Assembly (NCBI GenBank): GCA_002402245.1
Contig: NVVP01000030.1
Location: forward strand, 16,279 to 28,056
Direction of reading: 5' to 3'
From: Gammaproteobacteria bacterium
Lineage (GTDB): Bacteria; Pseudomonadota; Gammaproteobacteria; Nitrosococcales; Methylophagaceae
Length of the DNA: 11,778 bases
The notes under the pieces: model-generated
Database searches by the model: none
What the model saw: only the letters and a program-made list of their open reading frames with translations
What the model was told of the DNA's origin: nothing
Position numbers and translations under genes: made by a program
In this document: piece after piece, positions 5,038 through 11,778 of the stretch
Numbering within the stretch: position 1 is the stretch's first letter
How the letters are laid out: the number at the start of each line of letters is the position of its first letter

Positions 5038-5892
5038 ATGAATTATAAAAATAGTTATTTAAAGTTTTACCTTACTTTTATATTGATAAGTAGTTTATCT
5101 GCCTGTTCGTCTATTCCATCATCATCCCAACGGCAGAGTACATTCCATCAACTGACTTCAACTAACGGCTGGAAAACAAGCTTAATTCACACGCAAGAGT
5201 TTGATTTAATGACTGCCCACTCAGTAGTTATTGCTGATACAGAGTTACTCACTATTTATATAGAAGGTGATGGTTTAGCGTGGCTGAATAAACATACTGT
5301 TTCCAGTGACCCTACTCCGATTAATCCCCTCGCACTTAGATTATCATTGAACCATGCTGGAGCTAATGCGGCCTATTTAGCTCGACCATGCCAATTCACT
5401 GGTGGAATTAATGCTCGAGGGTGTAATCAGCATATATGGACTGATAGTCGATTTTCTAATTCTGTTATTTCCTCTAGTTCAGTCGCTATTGATACTCTAA
5501 AAAAGGAATTTAATGCTACTAAGCTAAGGTTAATAGGTTTTTCTGGTGGTGCTGCGGTGGCAGCTTTATTAGTGGCTAGGCGTGATGATGTTAGTGAATT
5601 AATTACTGTTGCAGGCAACCTTGATCACTTCGCATGGACACAACATCATAAAATAAGCCCGTTAACACGCTCACTTAACCCCGTTGATTACTTACCCTCA
5701 CTAGCTAAAGTGAAACAGTTTCATTTTGTGGGTAGTAAAGACACAGTGATGCCATCTTTTTTGGCTCAACAATTTGTCGACAAATTACCAGCTAATTCCC
5801 CTGCCCATGTATTTGTAATTCAACAACAAACGCATAGCTGTTGCTGGCAGGAAGTATGGCCTGAGTTACTCTCTACGCACCTAGATAATTAG
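5038..5892 (+). CDS. Lipoprotein alpha/beta hydrolase
   Basis: The 284-aa protein has a lipoprotein signal: a hydrophobic stretch from about residue 9 ends in the lipobox L-S-A-C with Cys23, so it should be membrane-anchored outside the cytoplasm. The rest looks like an alpha/beta hydrolase. The nucleophile elbow is G-F-S-G-G (167-171, Ser169). A plausible acid is Asp235 in GSKDTVMP, and a plausible His266 sits in QQTHSCCW. An early strand TIYIEGDG precedes an NHAGANAAYLARPCQF segment that resembles a substrate loop. Four other cysteines (118, 129, 268, 269) could form disulfides in the periplasm. Substrate is unknown. It diverges from the DUF642-like gene and lies 93 bp before hemH in the same direction. 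The ribosome binding site is weak. Confidence 0.75.
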   Translation: MNYKNSYLKFYLTFILISSLSACSSIPSSSQRQSTFHQLTSTNGWKTSLIHTQEFDLMTAHSVVIADTELLTIYIEGDGLAWLNKHTVSSDPTPINPLALRLSLNHAGANAAYLARPCQFTGGINARGCNQHIWTDSRFSNSVISSSSVAIDTLKKEFNATKLRLIGFSGGAAVAALLVARRDDVSELITVAGNLDHFAWTQHHKISPLTRSLNPVDYLPSLAKVKQFHFVGSKDTVMPSFLAQQFVDKLPANSPAHVFVIQQQTHSCCWQEVWPELLSTHLDN

Positions 5893-5985
5893 CCACGACA
5901 TAGCAATGACAAACATACAGGCCTATATGCTGATAATAGCGTAAAATATTAGCCATAAATATCCACCAAGGAAATAGCTTACAAC

Positions 5986-6993
5986 ATGGTTAAACGTGCA
6001 GTATTACTAGCTAACTTAGGGTCACCTGATAACACCGATGTGCAAAGTGTACGTCGGTACCTTAATCAATTTTTAATGGATCCTTACGTGATCCAATTGC
6101 CTTGGTTATTTCGCCGCTTATTGGTTAGTTTATTTGTATTACCTTCTCGTCCCAAAGATTCGGCCGAAGCTTATAAAAGTGTTTGGCTTGATGAAGGTTC
6201 ACCGTTAATTGTTTTTTCCAACCGTTTGCAACAGGCATTACAAGAACAAGTAAGCATTCCTGTGGCGATGGCGATGCGTTATGGCAAACCTAGTATTGAA
6301 CAACAGATCATAAAGCTTACTGAAGATAACGATCTTGATGAATTGGTTTTTATTCCCCTTTACCCTCATTTTGCAGAAAGCACCGTCACTACCTCGATCG
6401 AGCAAGTTAAAAAGGTAATCACCCAACATAAGTTAGCAATAAAATTAACGGTTATCCCTCCTTTTTATCAGCAACAAGATTACATTATGGCCTTAGTGAA
6501 TAGTGCACAGCCTTTCCTTGAGCAACCTTATGACCATATTTTATTCAGCTATCACGGTTTACCTGAATCGCATATTACTAAGCTAGATAAATCAGGTAAT
6601 CACTGCTTAAAAAATGGCTCATGTTGTAGCCAGTCTCATCAAGCTAATAGTACTTGCTACCACCATCAAGTGATGCGAACGACACAGTGTTTCGTTAGAC
6701 AGGCTGGAATCGATAAAAACAATTACTCAGTCGCCTTTCAATCACGAATTGGACGAGCAAAATGGTTGCAACCTAATACTGAAGATACCCTAAGAGAATT
6801 AGCTGAAAAAGGCGTGAAAAATATACTGGTTATTTGCCCAGCATTTGTAACAGATTGCTTAGAAACACTAGAAGAAATTGCCATTCGAGGACAACAAGTA
6901 TTTCAGCAAGCAGGGGGAGAGAAGTTAACCTTAATCCCGTGTTTAAATGATCATCCTGATTGGGTTAAGGTGTTAGCTTCTTGGTCTGAATAA
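5986..6993 (+). CDS. hemH: Ferrochelatase (protoheme ferro-lyase)
   Basis: HemH inserts ferrous iron into protoporphyrin IX in the last step of protoheme synthesis. The 335-aa length is normal for bacterial enzymes. Landmarks are the N-terminal LLANLGSP, FSYHGLPE with the catalytic His190, FQSRIGRAKWLQP (251-263), and CPAFVTDCLETLEEI (284-298), in which Glu293 matches the conserved active-site acid. An insertion after the HGLP motif holds Cys207, Cys213, Cys214 and Cys224, spaced C-x5-C-C-x9-C. Internal four-cysteine segments of this kind are known to ligate a [2Fe-2S] cluster in some bacterial ferrochelatases (Myxococcus type); a cluster here is inferred. AAGGAA lies 12 nt before the ATG, a rather long spacing. 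It converges on flgN with a 7-bp gap and no obvious terminator. Confidence 0.97.
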   Translation: MVKRAVLLANLGSPDNTDVQSVRRYLNQFLMDPYVIQLPWLFRRLLVSLFVLPSRPKDSAEAYKSVWLDEGSPLIVFSNRLQQALQEQVSIPVAMAMRYGKPSIEQQIIKLTEDNDLDELVFIPLYPHFAESTVTTSIEQVKKVITQHKLAIKLTVIPPFYQQQDYIMALVNSAQPFLEQPYDHILFSYHGLPESHITKLDKSGNHCLKNGSCCSQSHQANSTCYHHQVMRTTQCFVRQAGIDKNNYSVAFQSRIGRAKWLQPNTEDTLRELAEKGVKNILVICPAFVTDCLETLEEIAIRGQQVFQQAGGEKLTLIPCLNDHPDWVKVLASWSE

Positions 6994-7000
6994 GTTGCTA

Positions 7001-7489
7001 TTACACTCGGCCTAATAAAGGCTGACGCACTACCTGACTAGAGTATTCACCACCTGGACCATACGATGTAGGGTGGCTTTCACGACCACGTAATAGGTTC
7101 ATTGCACGTTGTAAGTGTTGACGGTTTACATTAACAATACCGCCATTGATTTGATTATGTGTTTTACATGCTTTGGCGATGATTTTTAATGAGCTTACAA
7201 TATTGGTCAGCCCTGTTGCATTCTGACCTGTTTGGTTTTCAATAAAAGCTTCTAAACCTTCTTTTCCTGAAGAAAAGCCTTCTGAAGCAAGTACCATCTC
7301 ACGCTGGCGGCCTAATTTTTCTAACTTAACCACTAAAGGCTGTTTTTTCGCCGTTGAGGCATCAATCATAGCTGAATCAGATTTAGTTAATGCATCACGC
7401 TCGCCTTCTAGTAAAGACAATAGCTGCATTGCCGTTTCTTTTTCAGCGATTAAGATGCTGCGCATTTGTTGGAAAGAGGTCATAGCCAT
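7001..7489 (-). CDS. flgN: FlgN-type flagellar export chaperone
   Basis: The 162-aa protein is mostly helical, with heptad-like patterns (about 10-65 and 90-135) and no signal peptide. It matches FlgN, the cytosolic chaperone for the hook-filament junction proteins FlgK and FlgL. Features seen are LLSLLEGERDAL, the KKQPLVVKLEKLGRQRE helix, HNQINGGIVNVN (111-122) and the C-terminal SYGPGG, all typical of gammaproteobacterial FlgN. The gene directly follows flgM with a 14-bp gap; its GGAAGG ribosome binding site abuts the flgM stop codon. A second ATG at residue 3 is possible, but the upstream one has the better spacing (8 nt). Expression is probably from the sigma-28 promoter ahead of flgM. 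Confidence 0.85.
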   Translation of the reverse strand: MAMTSFQQMRSILIAEKETAMQLLSLLEGERDALTKSDSAMIDASTAKKQPLVVKLEKLGRQREMVLASEGFSSGKEGLEAFIENQTGQNATGLTNIVSSLKIIAKACKTHNQINGGIVNVNRQHLQRAMNLLRGRESHPTSYGPGGEYSSQVVRQPLLGRV

Positions 7490-7503
7490 TTTTAATACCT
7501 TCC

Positions 7504-7812
7504 TTACAGATTACGTTCAAAATCAATCATGCTGCTAGCCAAGGCTTCAGCATCAACATGATAACTGCCATCTTCGATAGCGGCTCGTAATGCTGAGACG
7601 CGATCACTATTCACAATAGGCGTGGCATCCAGCATATCTTGTATTGATTGCAGCTCTGTTGCAGCACTGGTTAAGCTCACACTATCAGTAGTAACCGCTG
7701 CACTGGTGCTAGTACTCGATTCACTTTTACTTTCTTCACGTGCAGTGATTTTCTTAGCCGCAGCATTCACTGCGAGCTGATCTGTATTTTTAATATTGGT
7801 TATATCTGACAT
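7504..7812 (-). CDS. flgM: Anti-sigma-28 factor FlgM
   Basis: FlgM binds FliA (sigma-28) and holds it inactive until the hook-basal body is complete, when FlgM is exported. The 102-aa protein has the expected polar, disordered N-terminal half (Ser/Thr/Ala-rich, about 20-45). Its C-terminal sigma-binding region runs DSVSLTSAATELQSIQ (43-58), RVSALRAAIEDGSYHVDAE (71-89) and ALASSMIDFERNL. These match the family pattern V-x-L-[ST]-x-x-A, R-V-x-x-[IL]-[RK]-x-A-I-x-x-G-x-Y and [IL]-A-x-x-[ML]. An AAGGAAGGG ribosome binding site lies about 5 nt before the ATG. The gene precedes flgN and follows flgA, with its own sigma-28 promoter in the 90-bp gap, giving the usual negative feedback loop. Confidence 0.95.
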   Translation of the reverse strand: MSDITNIKNTDQLAVNAAAKKITAREESKSESSTSTSAAVTTDSVSLTSAATELQSIQDMLDATPIVNSDRVSALRAAIEDGSYHVDAEALASSMIDFERNL

Positions 7813-7845
7813 AACACCCTTCCTTAAACTTAGCCTCTGGCTGAT

Positions 7846-7872
7846 CTATCGGCCACATTGATAAAAACTTGA
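7846..7872 (-). promoter_or_regulatory. Sigma-28 (FliA) promoter of flgMN
   Basis: The minus strand reads TCAAGTTT (7865-7872), an 11-bp spacer, then GCCGATAG (7846-7853). The FliA consensus is TAAAGTTT-N11-GCCGATAA, so both boxes match with exact spacing and one mismatch each. The -10 box is 33 bp from the flgM start codon. Confidence 0.88.
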
Positions 7873-7902
7873 GTTTTATCACCTATTTTTTAACGAATAA
7901 AA

Positions 7903-8607
7903 CTACATCGACACATAAACAATCCCTGCCGCATTCACAACGCCTTCAACAATTCGTTTTGAAGAACTATTTTTCACCTTAACTCGCTGACCTAAACTAG
8001 CATCTTCTAATGCTGTACCGCTCATTTTTACTTGCATTGAGCCCGCTTGAGCTACCAACATAATATGCTCACCTCGGCGAATAATCTTCGGCGCTCGCAC
8101 ACTGCGTTTTTTTATAATTCGTCCAACGCCAATCGTTGATATCGACTCTTGACCGACTAGTGATTTGATCGAAGAAAAATAACCTTGGCGTAAACTGCTA
8201 ATATCCCACGGTTTCAATGCAATATCTTCAGCAGTAATCAGTTGATTAGCAGTCAAGGTTTTGACTACCACGACAACGTGCTTAAATACTTTTACTTTAA
8301 CCGGCACATACACTGTCCATGCCACAGGAGATAGGCAGCTCACCCCAATAGTCTGATTACCTAAACCCGAATTAACCACCTTACTAAACACATTTAAAGA
8401 TGATTCACAGGCTTGTAGGCGCAGCCGAGAGTCCAAGCTGTTCATAGCCACTTGTGGATTATCATACTGTGCTTGAGCATTGTCTAAAGCATATTCATAA
8501 GCGGCTTGTTCAATGCTACTAACAGACTGTAATGTACCTGCCGAGAGCGATAAGCTCATCAGCATGCAGCAAAACAGAGTCATTATTTTTATACTATTCG
8601 TCATCAT
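7903..8607 (-). CDS. flgA: Flagellar basal body P-ring chaperone FlgA
   Basis: FlgA is a periplasmic chaperone that helps FlgI assemble into the P-ring. The 234-aa precursor carries a signal peptide (cleavage near SLSLSAG, about residue 23). The mature part has SLDSRLRLQACE (57-68) and Cys91, the usual cysteine pair. An SAF-type domain (about 110-172) contains LTANQLITAEDIALKPWDIS. The C-terminal domain contains GSMQVKMSGTALEDASLGQRV and VKNSSSKRIVEGVV (211-224), the family hallmark. Two adjacent possible starts (8607 and 8604) both use the AGGTGAG ribosome binding site. The gene heads the flgA-flgM-flgN order seen in polarly flagellated gammaproteobacteria, but no flgB-flgL genes flank it here. 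A sigma-54-like promoter lies upstream. Confidence 0.95.
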   Translation of the reverse strand: MMTNSIKIMTLFCCMLMSLSLSAGTLQSVSSIEQAAYEYALDNAQAQYDNPQVAMNSLDSRLRLQACESSLNVFSKVVNSGLGNQTIGVSCLSPVAWTVYVPVKVKVFKHVVVVVKTLTANQLITAEDIALKPWDISSLRQGYFSSIKSLVGQESISTIGVGRIIKKRSVRAPKIIRRGEHIMLVAQAGSMQVKMSGTALEDASLGQRVKVKNSSSKRIVEGVVNAAGIVYVSM

Positions 8608-8620
8608 TTCTCACCTAATC

Positions 8621-8640
8621 TCTGTCATTTATCTGACAGA
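8621..8640. promoter_or_regulatory. 7-bp inverted repeat in the flgA leader
   Basis: TCTGTCA (8621-8627) and TGACAGA (8634-8640) are perfect complements around TTTATC. In the flgA mRNA this makes a hairpin just upstream of the AGGTGAG ribosome binding site. It could act in translation or be an operator; neither is shown. Confidence 0.4.
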
Positions 8641-8663
8641 AAAACTAATATGATTAGGGTAAA

Positions 8664-8679
8664 AGCAACAACTGTGCCC
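8664..8679 (-). promoter_or_regulatory. Sigma-54 (RpoN)-like promoter of flgA
   Basis: The minus strand reads GGGCAC-AGTTG-TTGCT. The RpoN consensus is TGGCAC-N5-TTGCW, so the invariant GG and GC are correctly spaced by 10 bp with one mismatch. It lies 56 bp before the flgA start and fits sigma-54 control of early flagellar genes in polarly flagellated gammaproteobacteria. Confidence 0.65.
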
Positions 8680-8694
8680 AATTAATAATGGAAG

Positions 8695-8707
8695 ATAAGA
8701 ATCTTAT
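8695..8707. promoter_or_regulatory. 13-bp palindrome upstream of the flgA promoter
   Basis: ATAAGA-A-TCTTAT is perfectly symmetrical and sits 15 bp upstream of the sigma-54-like element, a position where an activator could bind. The identity of any binding protein is unknown. Confidence 0.3.
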
Positions 8708-8719
8708 GTTAACTGACAT

Positions 8720-8748
8720 AAAAAAGGCTCCTTGAAGGAGCCTTTTTT
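8720..8748 (-). terminator. Rho-independent terminator of the GldG-like/DUF4340 operon
   Basis: AAAAAAGGCTCC (8720-8731) and GGAGCCTTTTTT (8737-8748) pair perfectly around a 5-nt loop, with a U-run on the minus strand. It separates this operon from flgA downstream. Confidence 0.88.
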
Positions 8749-8768
8749 AGCATATCGAGCTTAACTAT

Positions 8769-9890
8769 CTAAGAGCCAAAGCCACCCGTCATATCAACAG
8801 GCATTGGTATTACCTTTTCAATTTCGGTCACTACATCGGCTCTAGCACGCATTAAATTAGTTCCGATAAAACCACCAAAACGATATACCCACGGTGATAA
8901 TTCTTTATTGAGTGCAAGCACTTCTTGTTCGACCTGTTCAGCCGTTTTTAACATGCCTGATGCCTGAATATCATTAGGTACACGAGGTAATGCTGAATTA
9001 TATTGTTCAGCTTTAAATGTTGAGTTATACAATCCTTTATCATTATCAAACGAGGTACTAACCACCATTTTCAATCCATCAAAAGTGATAAATTCGGCTT
9101 TAACCACTTCAGCGCCGTCTCGAGAAAACTCATCTCTCGGCTGAACATCTTCCATTCGTAATTGAAATAATGTACCGGCAATGTCATAACCTAATAGGTC
9201 ATATTTATAAACCGTTTTTTCGCGTTCTGTTGGCGTACCAAACTTATCTTTTTTGCCTAGATTAATGAGCGTCACTCTCTGGCCATTTGGTTGAATAATA
9301 TTCACCTGAACAATACGTTCACGGGCAATATTAATCACCTCACTATCAATCCAGTTAAGCATCAAAGGCGTAAGGTTAAGGTAGCCTTCAGCTAACCATG
9401 ATTCTTTCTCTGCAACGCGTCGCACGTAAAACTGTCTCGCCCCCCCCGTTTGACCAAGCTCACGCTCACGGCCCAAGATGAAACCAGCAAACTGCTCGTC
9501 GCCATTAGACAATGTTAATTGAATAGACTGGCCGCCATCATCCGTACCTTCAACACCTAAAATAGGATATTGTTCCGCCTTAGCTGTTTTACGCTCTAAT
9601 ATTTTAGCGTCAGATAAATCAATCAAAGCACGTTTAACCAAATTAAAATCAGCAGGAAAATTCCAACGCTCTTTAATTAACCAATCTTCGCCACTCTTAA
9701 TTAAGGTAAAGTCATCTTGATTACTTTTTATGTGAATCGTATCAATATTACTTAATTGTGATTTCAGCTCAGGGAATAGTAATCCTTCATCATCACTATT
9801 GCTGCTAGGGCGTTGAATAGTCATTAACATCAGCGCCACCATAATGGCAGTCACGATCAATAAAATAGTCAGGCTATTTAGTTTTTTCAT
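8769..9890 (-). CDS. DUF4340 domain protein, partner of a GldG-like ABC system
   Basis: The 373-aa protein has one N-terminal membrane segment (about 7-24) followed by a long soluble part. After DEGLLFPELKSQLSNIDTIH comes a strand-rich DUF4340-type region (about 45-260) with GEDWLIKERWNFPAD, ILGRERELGQTGG, ARQFYVRR and WIDSEVINI. DUF4340 proteins are regularly encoded directly after GldG-type auxiliary proteins of ABC-2 exporters; their biochemical role is not established. The gene follows the GldG-like gene by 33 bp and ends at a strong terminator, so it is the last gene of that operon. The ribosome binding site is weak (AGAGAT). A run of eight G on the coding strand falls at codons 148-151, a possible slippage site. 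Confidence 0.82.
   Translation of the reverse strand: MKKLNSLTILLIVTAIMVALMLMTIQRPSSNSDDEGLLFPELKSQLSNIDTIHIKSNQDDFTLIKSGEDWLIKERWNFPADFNLVKRALIDLSDAKILERKTAKAEQYPILGVEGTDDGGQSIQLTLSNGDEQFAGFILGRERELGQTGGARQFYVRRVAEKESWLAEGYLNLTPLMLNWIDSEVINIARERIVQVNIIQPNGQRVTLINLGKKDKFGTPTEREKTVYKYDLLGYDIAGTLFQLRMEDVQPRDEFSRDGAEVVKAEFITFDGLKMVVSTSFDNDKGLYNSTFKAEQYNSALPRVPNDIQASGMLKTAEQVEQEVLALNKELSPWVYRFGGFIGTNLMRARADVVTEIEKVIPMPVDMTGGFGS
9440..9447. repeat. Eight-base C/G homopolymer inside the DUF4340 gene
   Basis: Eight consecutive C on the plus strand encode part of Thr-Gly-Gly-Ala (codons 148-151) in an otherwise AT-rich sequence. A one-base slip would truncate the protein in its first half. Confidence 0.8.
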
Positions 9891-9923
9891 TTTAAAATAT
9901 CTCTATTTGATACTGTTTAGTCG

Positions 9924-11778
9924 TTATAGTTTACGGCCATGAGTGCGCTTACGAACACGTAACCAGCCGGTAAATATAGCTATTAATGCAACTAACAATG
10001 GTACGAGACCAATATTAAAGAATTTTAGTTTAGTATCCAGTAAATCAATATCTTTACGTAGATTACCTTTAACTTCGCGTAATTGCTTTTCTGTTCGACT
10101 CTTCATTATTTGAAGTTCAGCAATCTCATCCTGCTGCTCTTGATTGAAAAGTTGTTCACCACTGCCACTACGCTCAGTCTGCATTCTAGCAATACGCTGA
10201 TCTGTTTCTTTTAAGATCTTCTCTAATTCACGTTCTTTAGTTCGATAGGTCTTTTCAGCTTGTCGCTGAAGGTCTAATACCAAATCAAATGGGCGTGAAA
10301 AATCAGCACGTGAACGTACACTAATTAAGCCTTTAGTGCCTGACATATCATCAATTGCATTAATTAAGAAATCGATATTATTCGACGTATGGTAAGCAAT
10401 TTGTTCACCATAAAACTCTTGTAATTGCACCCAGAATCTATCTTGCAGCATATCCACATCCGCGATAGCAATCACATCAATATCTTGCTTAGCTTTATCG
10501 AGGTGACCTGATAATTTATACGTTTTACCATTTTTATCAGTCACGCCATTAGGAAAGATAGAGTTCACCGGGCCATTAACTCTTATCGCAATAGGATAGC
10601 TTAATGACCCTGCTTGATACTTGGTTAATAACGCCATCGGATCATTACGGAATTGCACCACCCGTTTATCCACCAGCATGGCTTCATTACTTGATGAAAT
10701 TAACGGCGTTATCGTAGTAGAGCCATCTTCGCTGGGTATAAAGTAACCCGGTGTAGCCATTTCTATTTTTTTCAACTGACTGGTGATAGCCTGCTCATCA
10801 TTTAATTGATCAGCTGGAATACCATGCCATAGTACATAATCAATCGCTTGATTATTAGTCGCGGCGCCAAAGTTTACTTTAATTGCCGTTTTACGATCAG
10901 CCACTACATCAGCGGGTGCTCGTTGGAATCCCCACTCTTTAAATAAACCTGCCATATTCGAACTACGTGAATACACCATAGCGGCCATTGGATTATCAGG
11001 ATCTTTTTCAGGAATATCACTTTCAGAATACGGATCAACAAAGGTAATCAACTTACCGCCACGCAATACAAACTGTTCAATCGCATAAAGTGCAATATCA
11101 GAAAGTTCTTTTGGATGCACCACCATCAACACATCAATACTCGATGGAATTCGACGCACATCTATTGGTAGAGTCGTAACATTAAATAATTGACGTAACT
11201 CAGCCATCACAGCCCAAGGTTTCGCACCATCACCGGTTGGTGACTCACCTTTTAAAGGATCATACTCTTCACCATCGATAGCTAAAGGTGTAATCAAGCC
11301 GACTAATTTTTTCTCTGAACTCGATAATTTATAAATTAACTTGGTTAAGTCATATTCAAGCACATCTTGTTTTTCAGGTTGAAACAACGCGATGCTTTCA
11401 ATGCCATCAAGTAAGTTAATGCCTGCTAAACCAAAAAATAACGGTGCAACTGAACCTTCTAATGGTACCGCTTGCAAACCATATTGTTTAGCCCGTTGCT
11501 CACTGTCAGAAAAAGGTTCAGGATTAATGATAATCAAATTAATCATGCCATTAGAAGCACGTTGATATTCTGTCAATAACTCTTCTACACGTTGAGCATA
11601 TGATTTGATACTCGGTAGCTCTTGGGCCACTTGCTCTGAAAAATAAAATCGCAGTGTTAACGGCTCTTTAAGTTCCTTAATAATATTAAGTGAGCCTTCA
11701 GATAAGGTATAAAGCTTATCTTCGGTCAAATCTATTCGTGACGATTTAATATTGCCATTAATGACAATATTAAAGGAT
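9924..11778 (-). CDS. GldG-like ABC-transporter auxiliary protein, 5' end outside the window
   Basis: The frame stays open to the right edge, and the residues before the TTG at 11729 (NIKSSRIDL) continue the family motif RIDLTEDKLYTLSEGS, so the true start is beyond the window. At least 617 residues are visible. The first part (LRFYFSE, VEELLTEYQ, IIINPEPFSD, LFFGLAGIN) matches the periplasmic ABC_transp_aux/GldG domain. MVVHPKELSDIALYAIEQFV and GGKLITFVDPYSE are also typical. A charged coiled coil precedes one C-terminal membrane helix (NIGLVPLLVALIAIFTGW) and a basic tail. In this family the protein pairs with an ABC-2 permease and an ATPase (GldF/GldA-like), expected upstream off the window. 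In Flavobacterium the system supports gliding; outside Bacteroidetes the substrate is unknown. It is cotranscribed with the DUF4340 gene. Confidence 0.85.
   Translation of the reverse strand, partial: SFNIVINGNIKSSRIDLTEDKLYTLSEGSLNIIKELKEPLTLRFYFSEQVAQELPSIKSYAQRVEELLTEYQRASNGMINLIIINPEPFSDSEQRAKQYGLQAVPLEGSVAPLFFGLAGINLLDGIESIALFQPEKQDVLEYDLTKLIYKLSSSEKKLVGLITPLAIDGEEYDPLKGESPTGDGAKPWAVMAELRQLFNVTTLPIDVRRIPSSIDVLMVVHPKELSDIALYAIEQFVLRGGKLITFVDPYSESDIPEKDPDNPMAAMVYSRSSNMAGLFKEWGFQRAPADVVADRKTAIKVNFGAATNNQAIDYVLWHGIPADQLNDEQAITSQLKKIEMATPGYFIPSEDGSTTITPLISSSNEAMLVDKRVVQFRNDPMALLTKYQAGSLSYPIAIRVNGPVNSIFPNGVTDKNGKTYKLSGHLDKAKQDIDVIAIADVDMLQDRFWVQLQEFYGEQIAYHTSNNIDFLINAIDDMSGTKGLISVRSRADFSRPFDLVLDLQRQAEKTYRTKERELEKILKETDQRIARMQTERSGSGEQLFNQEQQDEIAELQIMKSRTEKQLREVKGNLRKDIDLLDTKLKFFNIGLVPLLVALIAIFTGWLRVRKRTHGRKL

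Noticed and set aside
5427..6429. Minus-strand frames of about 63 codons inside the hydrolase and hemH genes
   Set aside because: They overlap well-supported genes on the other strand and have no ribosome binding sites or family features.
1791..8748. Shared GGCTCCTT word in the terminators at 1791-1822 and 8720-8748 as a DNA-uptake-type sequence
   Set aside because: I noticed only two occurrences, both explained as terminator stems; no wider distribution can be shown from this window.
11729..11729. TTG as start codon of the GldG-like gene
   Set aside because: The frame continues upstream without a stop and the preceding residues complete the family motif RIDLTEDKLYTLSEG, so the gene is truncated by the window edge.

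Overview
The window looks like chromosomal DNA of a flagellated, AT-rich gammaproteobacterium. Three signs point there: a flgA-flgM-flgN cluster with a sigma-54-like promoter upstream of flgA and a sigma-28 promoter upstream of flgM; a bacterial ferrochelatase with an internal cysteine cluster; and secreted proteins ending in a VPLPA-type PEP-CTERM sorting tail. I cannot assign a genus. Marine or methanotroph-like lineages (for example Methylococcales or Thiotrichales) are a guess.

Left part (1-660): the first codons of a quinone-oxidoreductase-like MDR protein lie on the minus strand. An HxlR-family regulator with N-terminal cysteines diverges from it. The 90-bp gap holds a dyad-rich operator over the promoter. 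A strong bidirectional terminator closes this unit.

Middle part (660-4870): three separate minus-strand genes encode exported proteins with VPxPA sorting tails, each followed by a terminator. They are a 244-aa protein of unknown function, a 678-aa asparagine-ladder repeat protein with an autotransporter-like passenger region, and a 203-aa DUF642-like protein. The first two share an almost identical 66/67-nt leader placed the same distance from a sigma-70 -10 box. The leaders fold into a GNRA-capped hairpin plus a second hairpin, with compensatory base changes between the copies. The fold resembles the c-di-GMP-I (GEMM) riboswitch but departs from it at conserved core positions. The third gene lacks the leader. 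This is the most promising candidate for something undescribed. No exosortase is present in the window.

Right part (5030-11778): a lipoprotein alpha/beta hydrolase and hemH lie on the plus strand. Converging on them are flgA, flgM and flgN. Further right is a minus-strand operon encoding a DUF4340 protein and a GldG-like ABC-transporter auxiliary protein. The latter runs off the right edge; its ATPase and permease genes probably lie beyond it.
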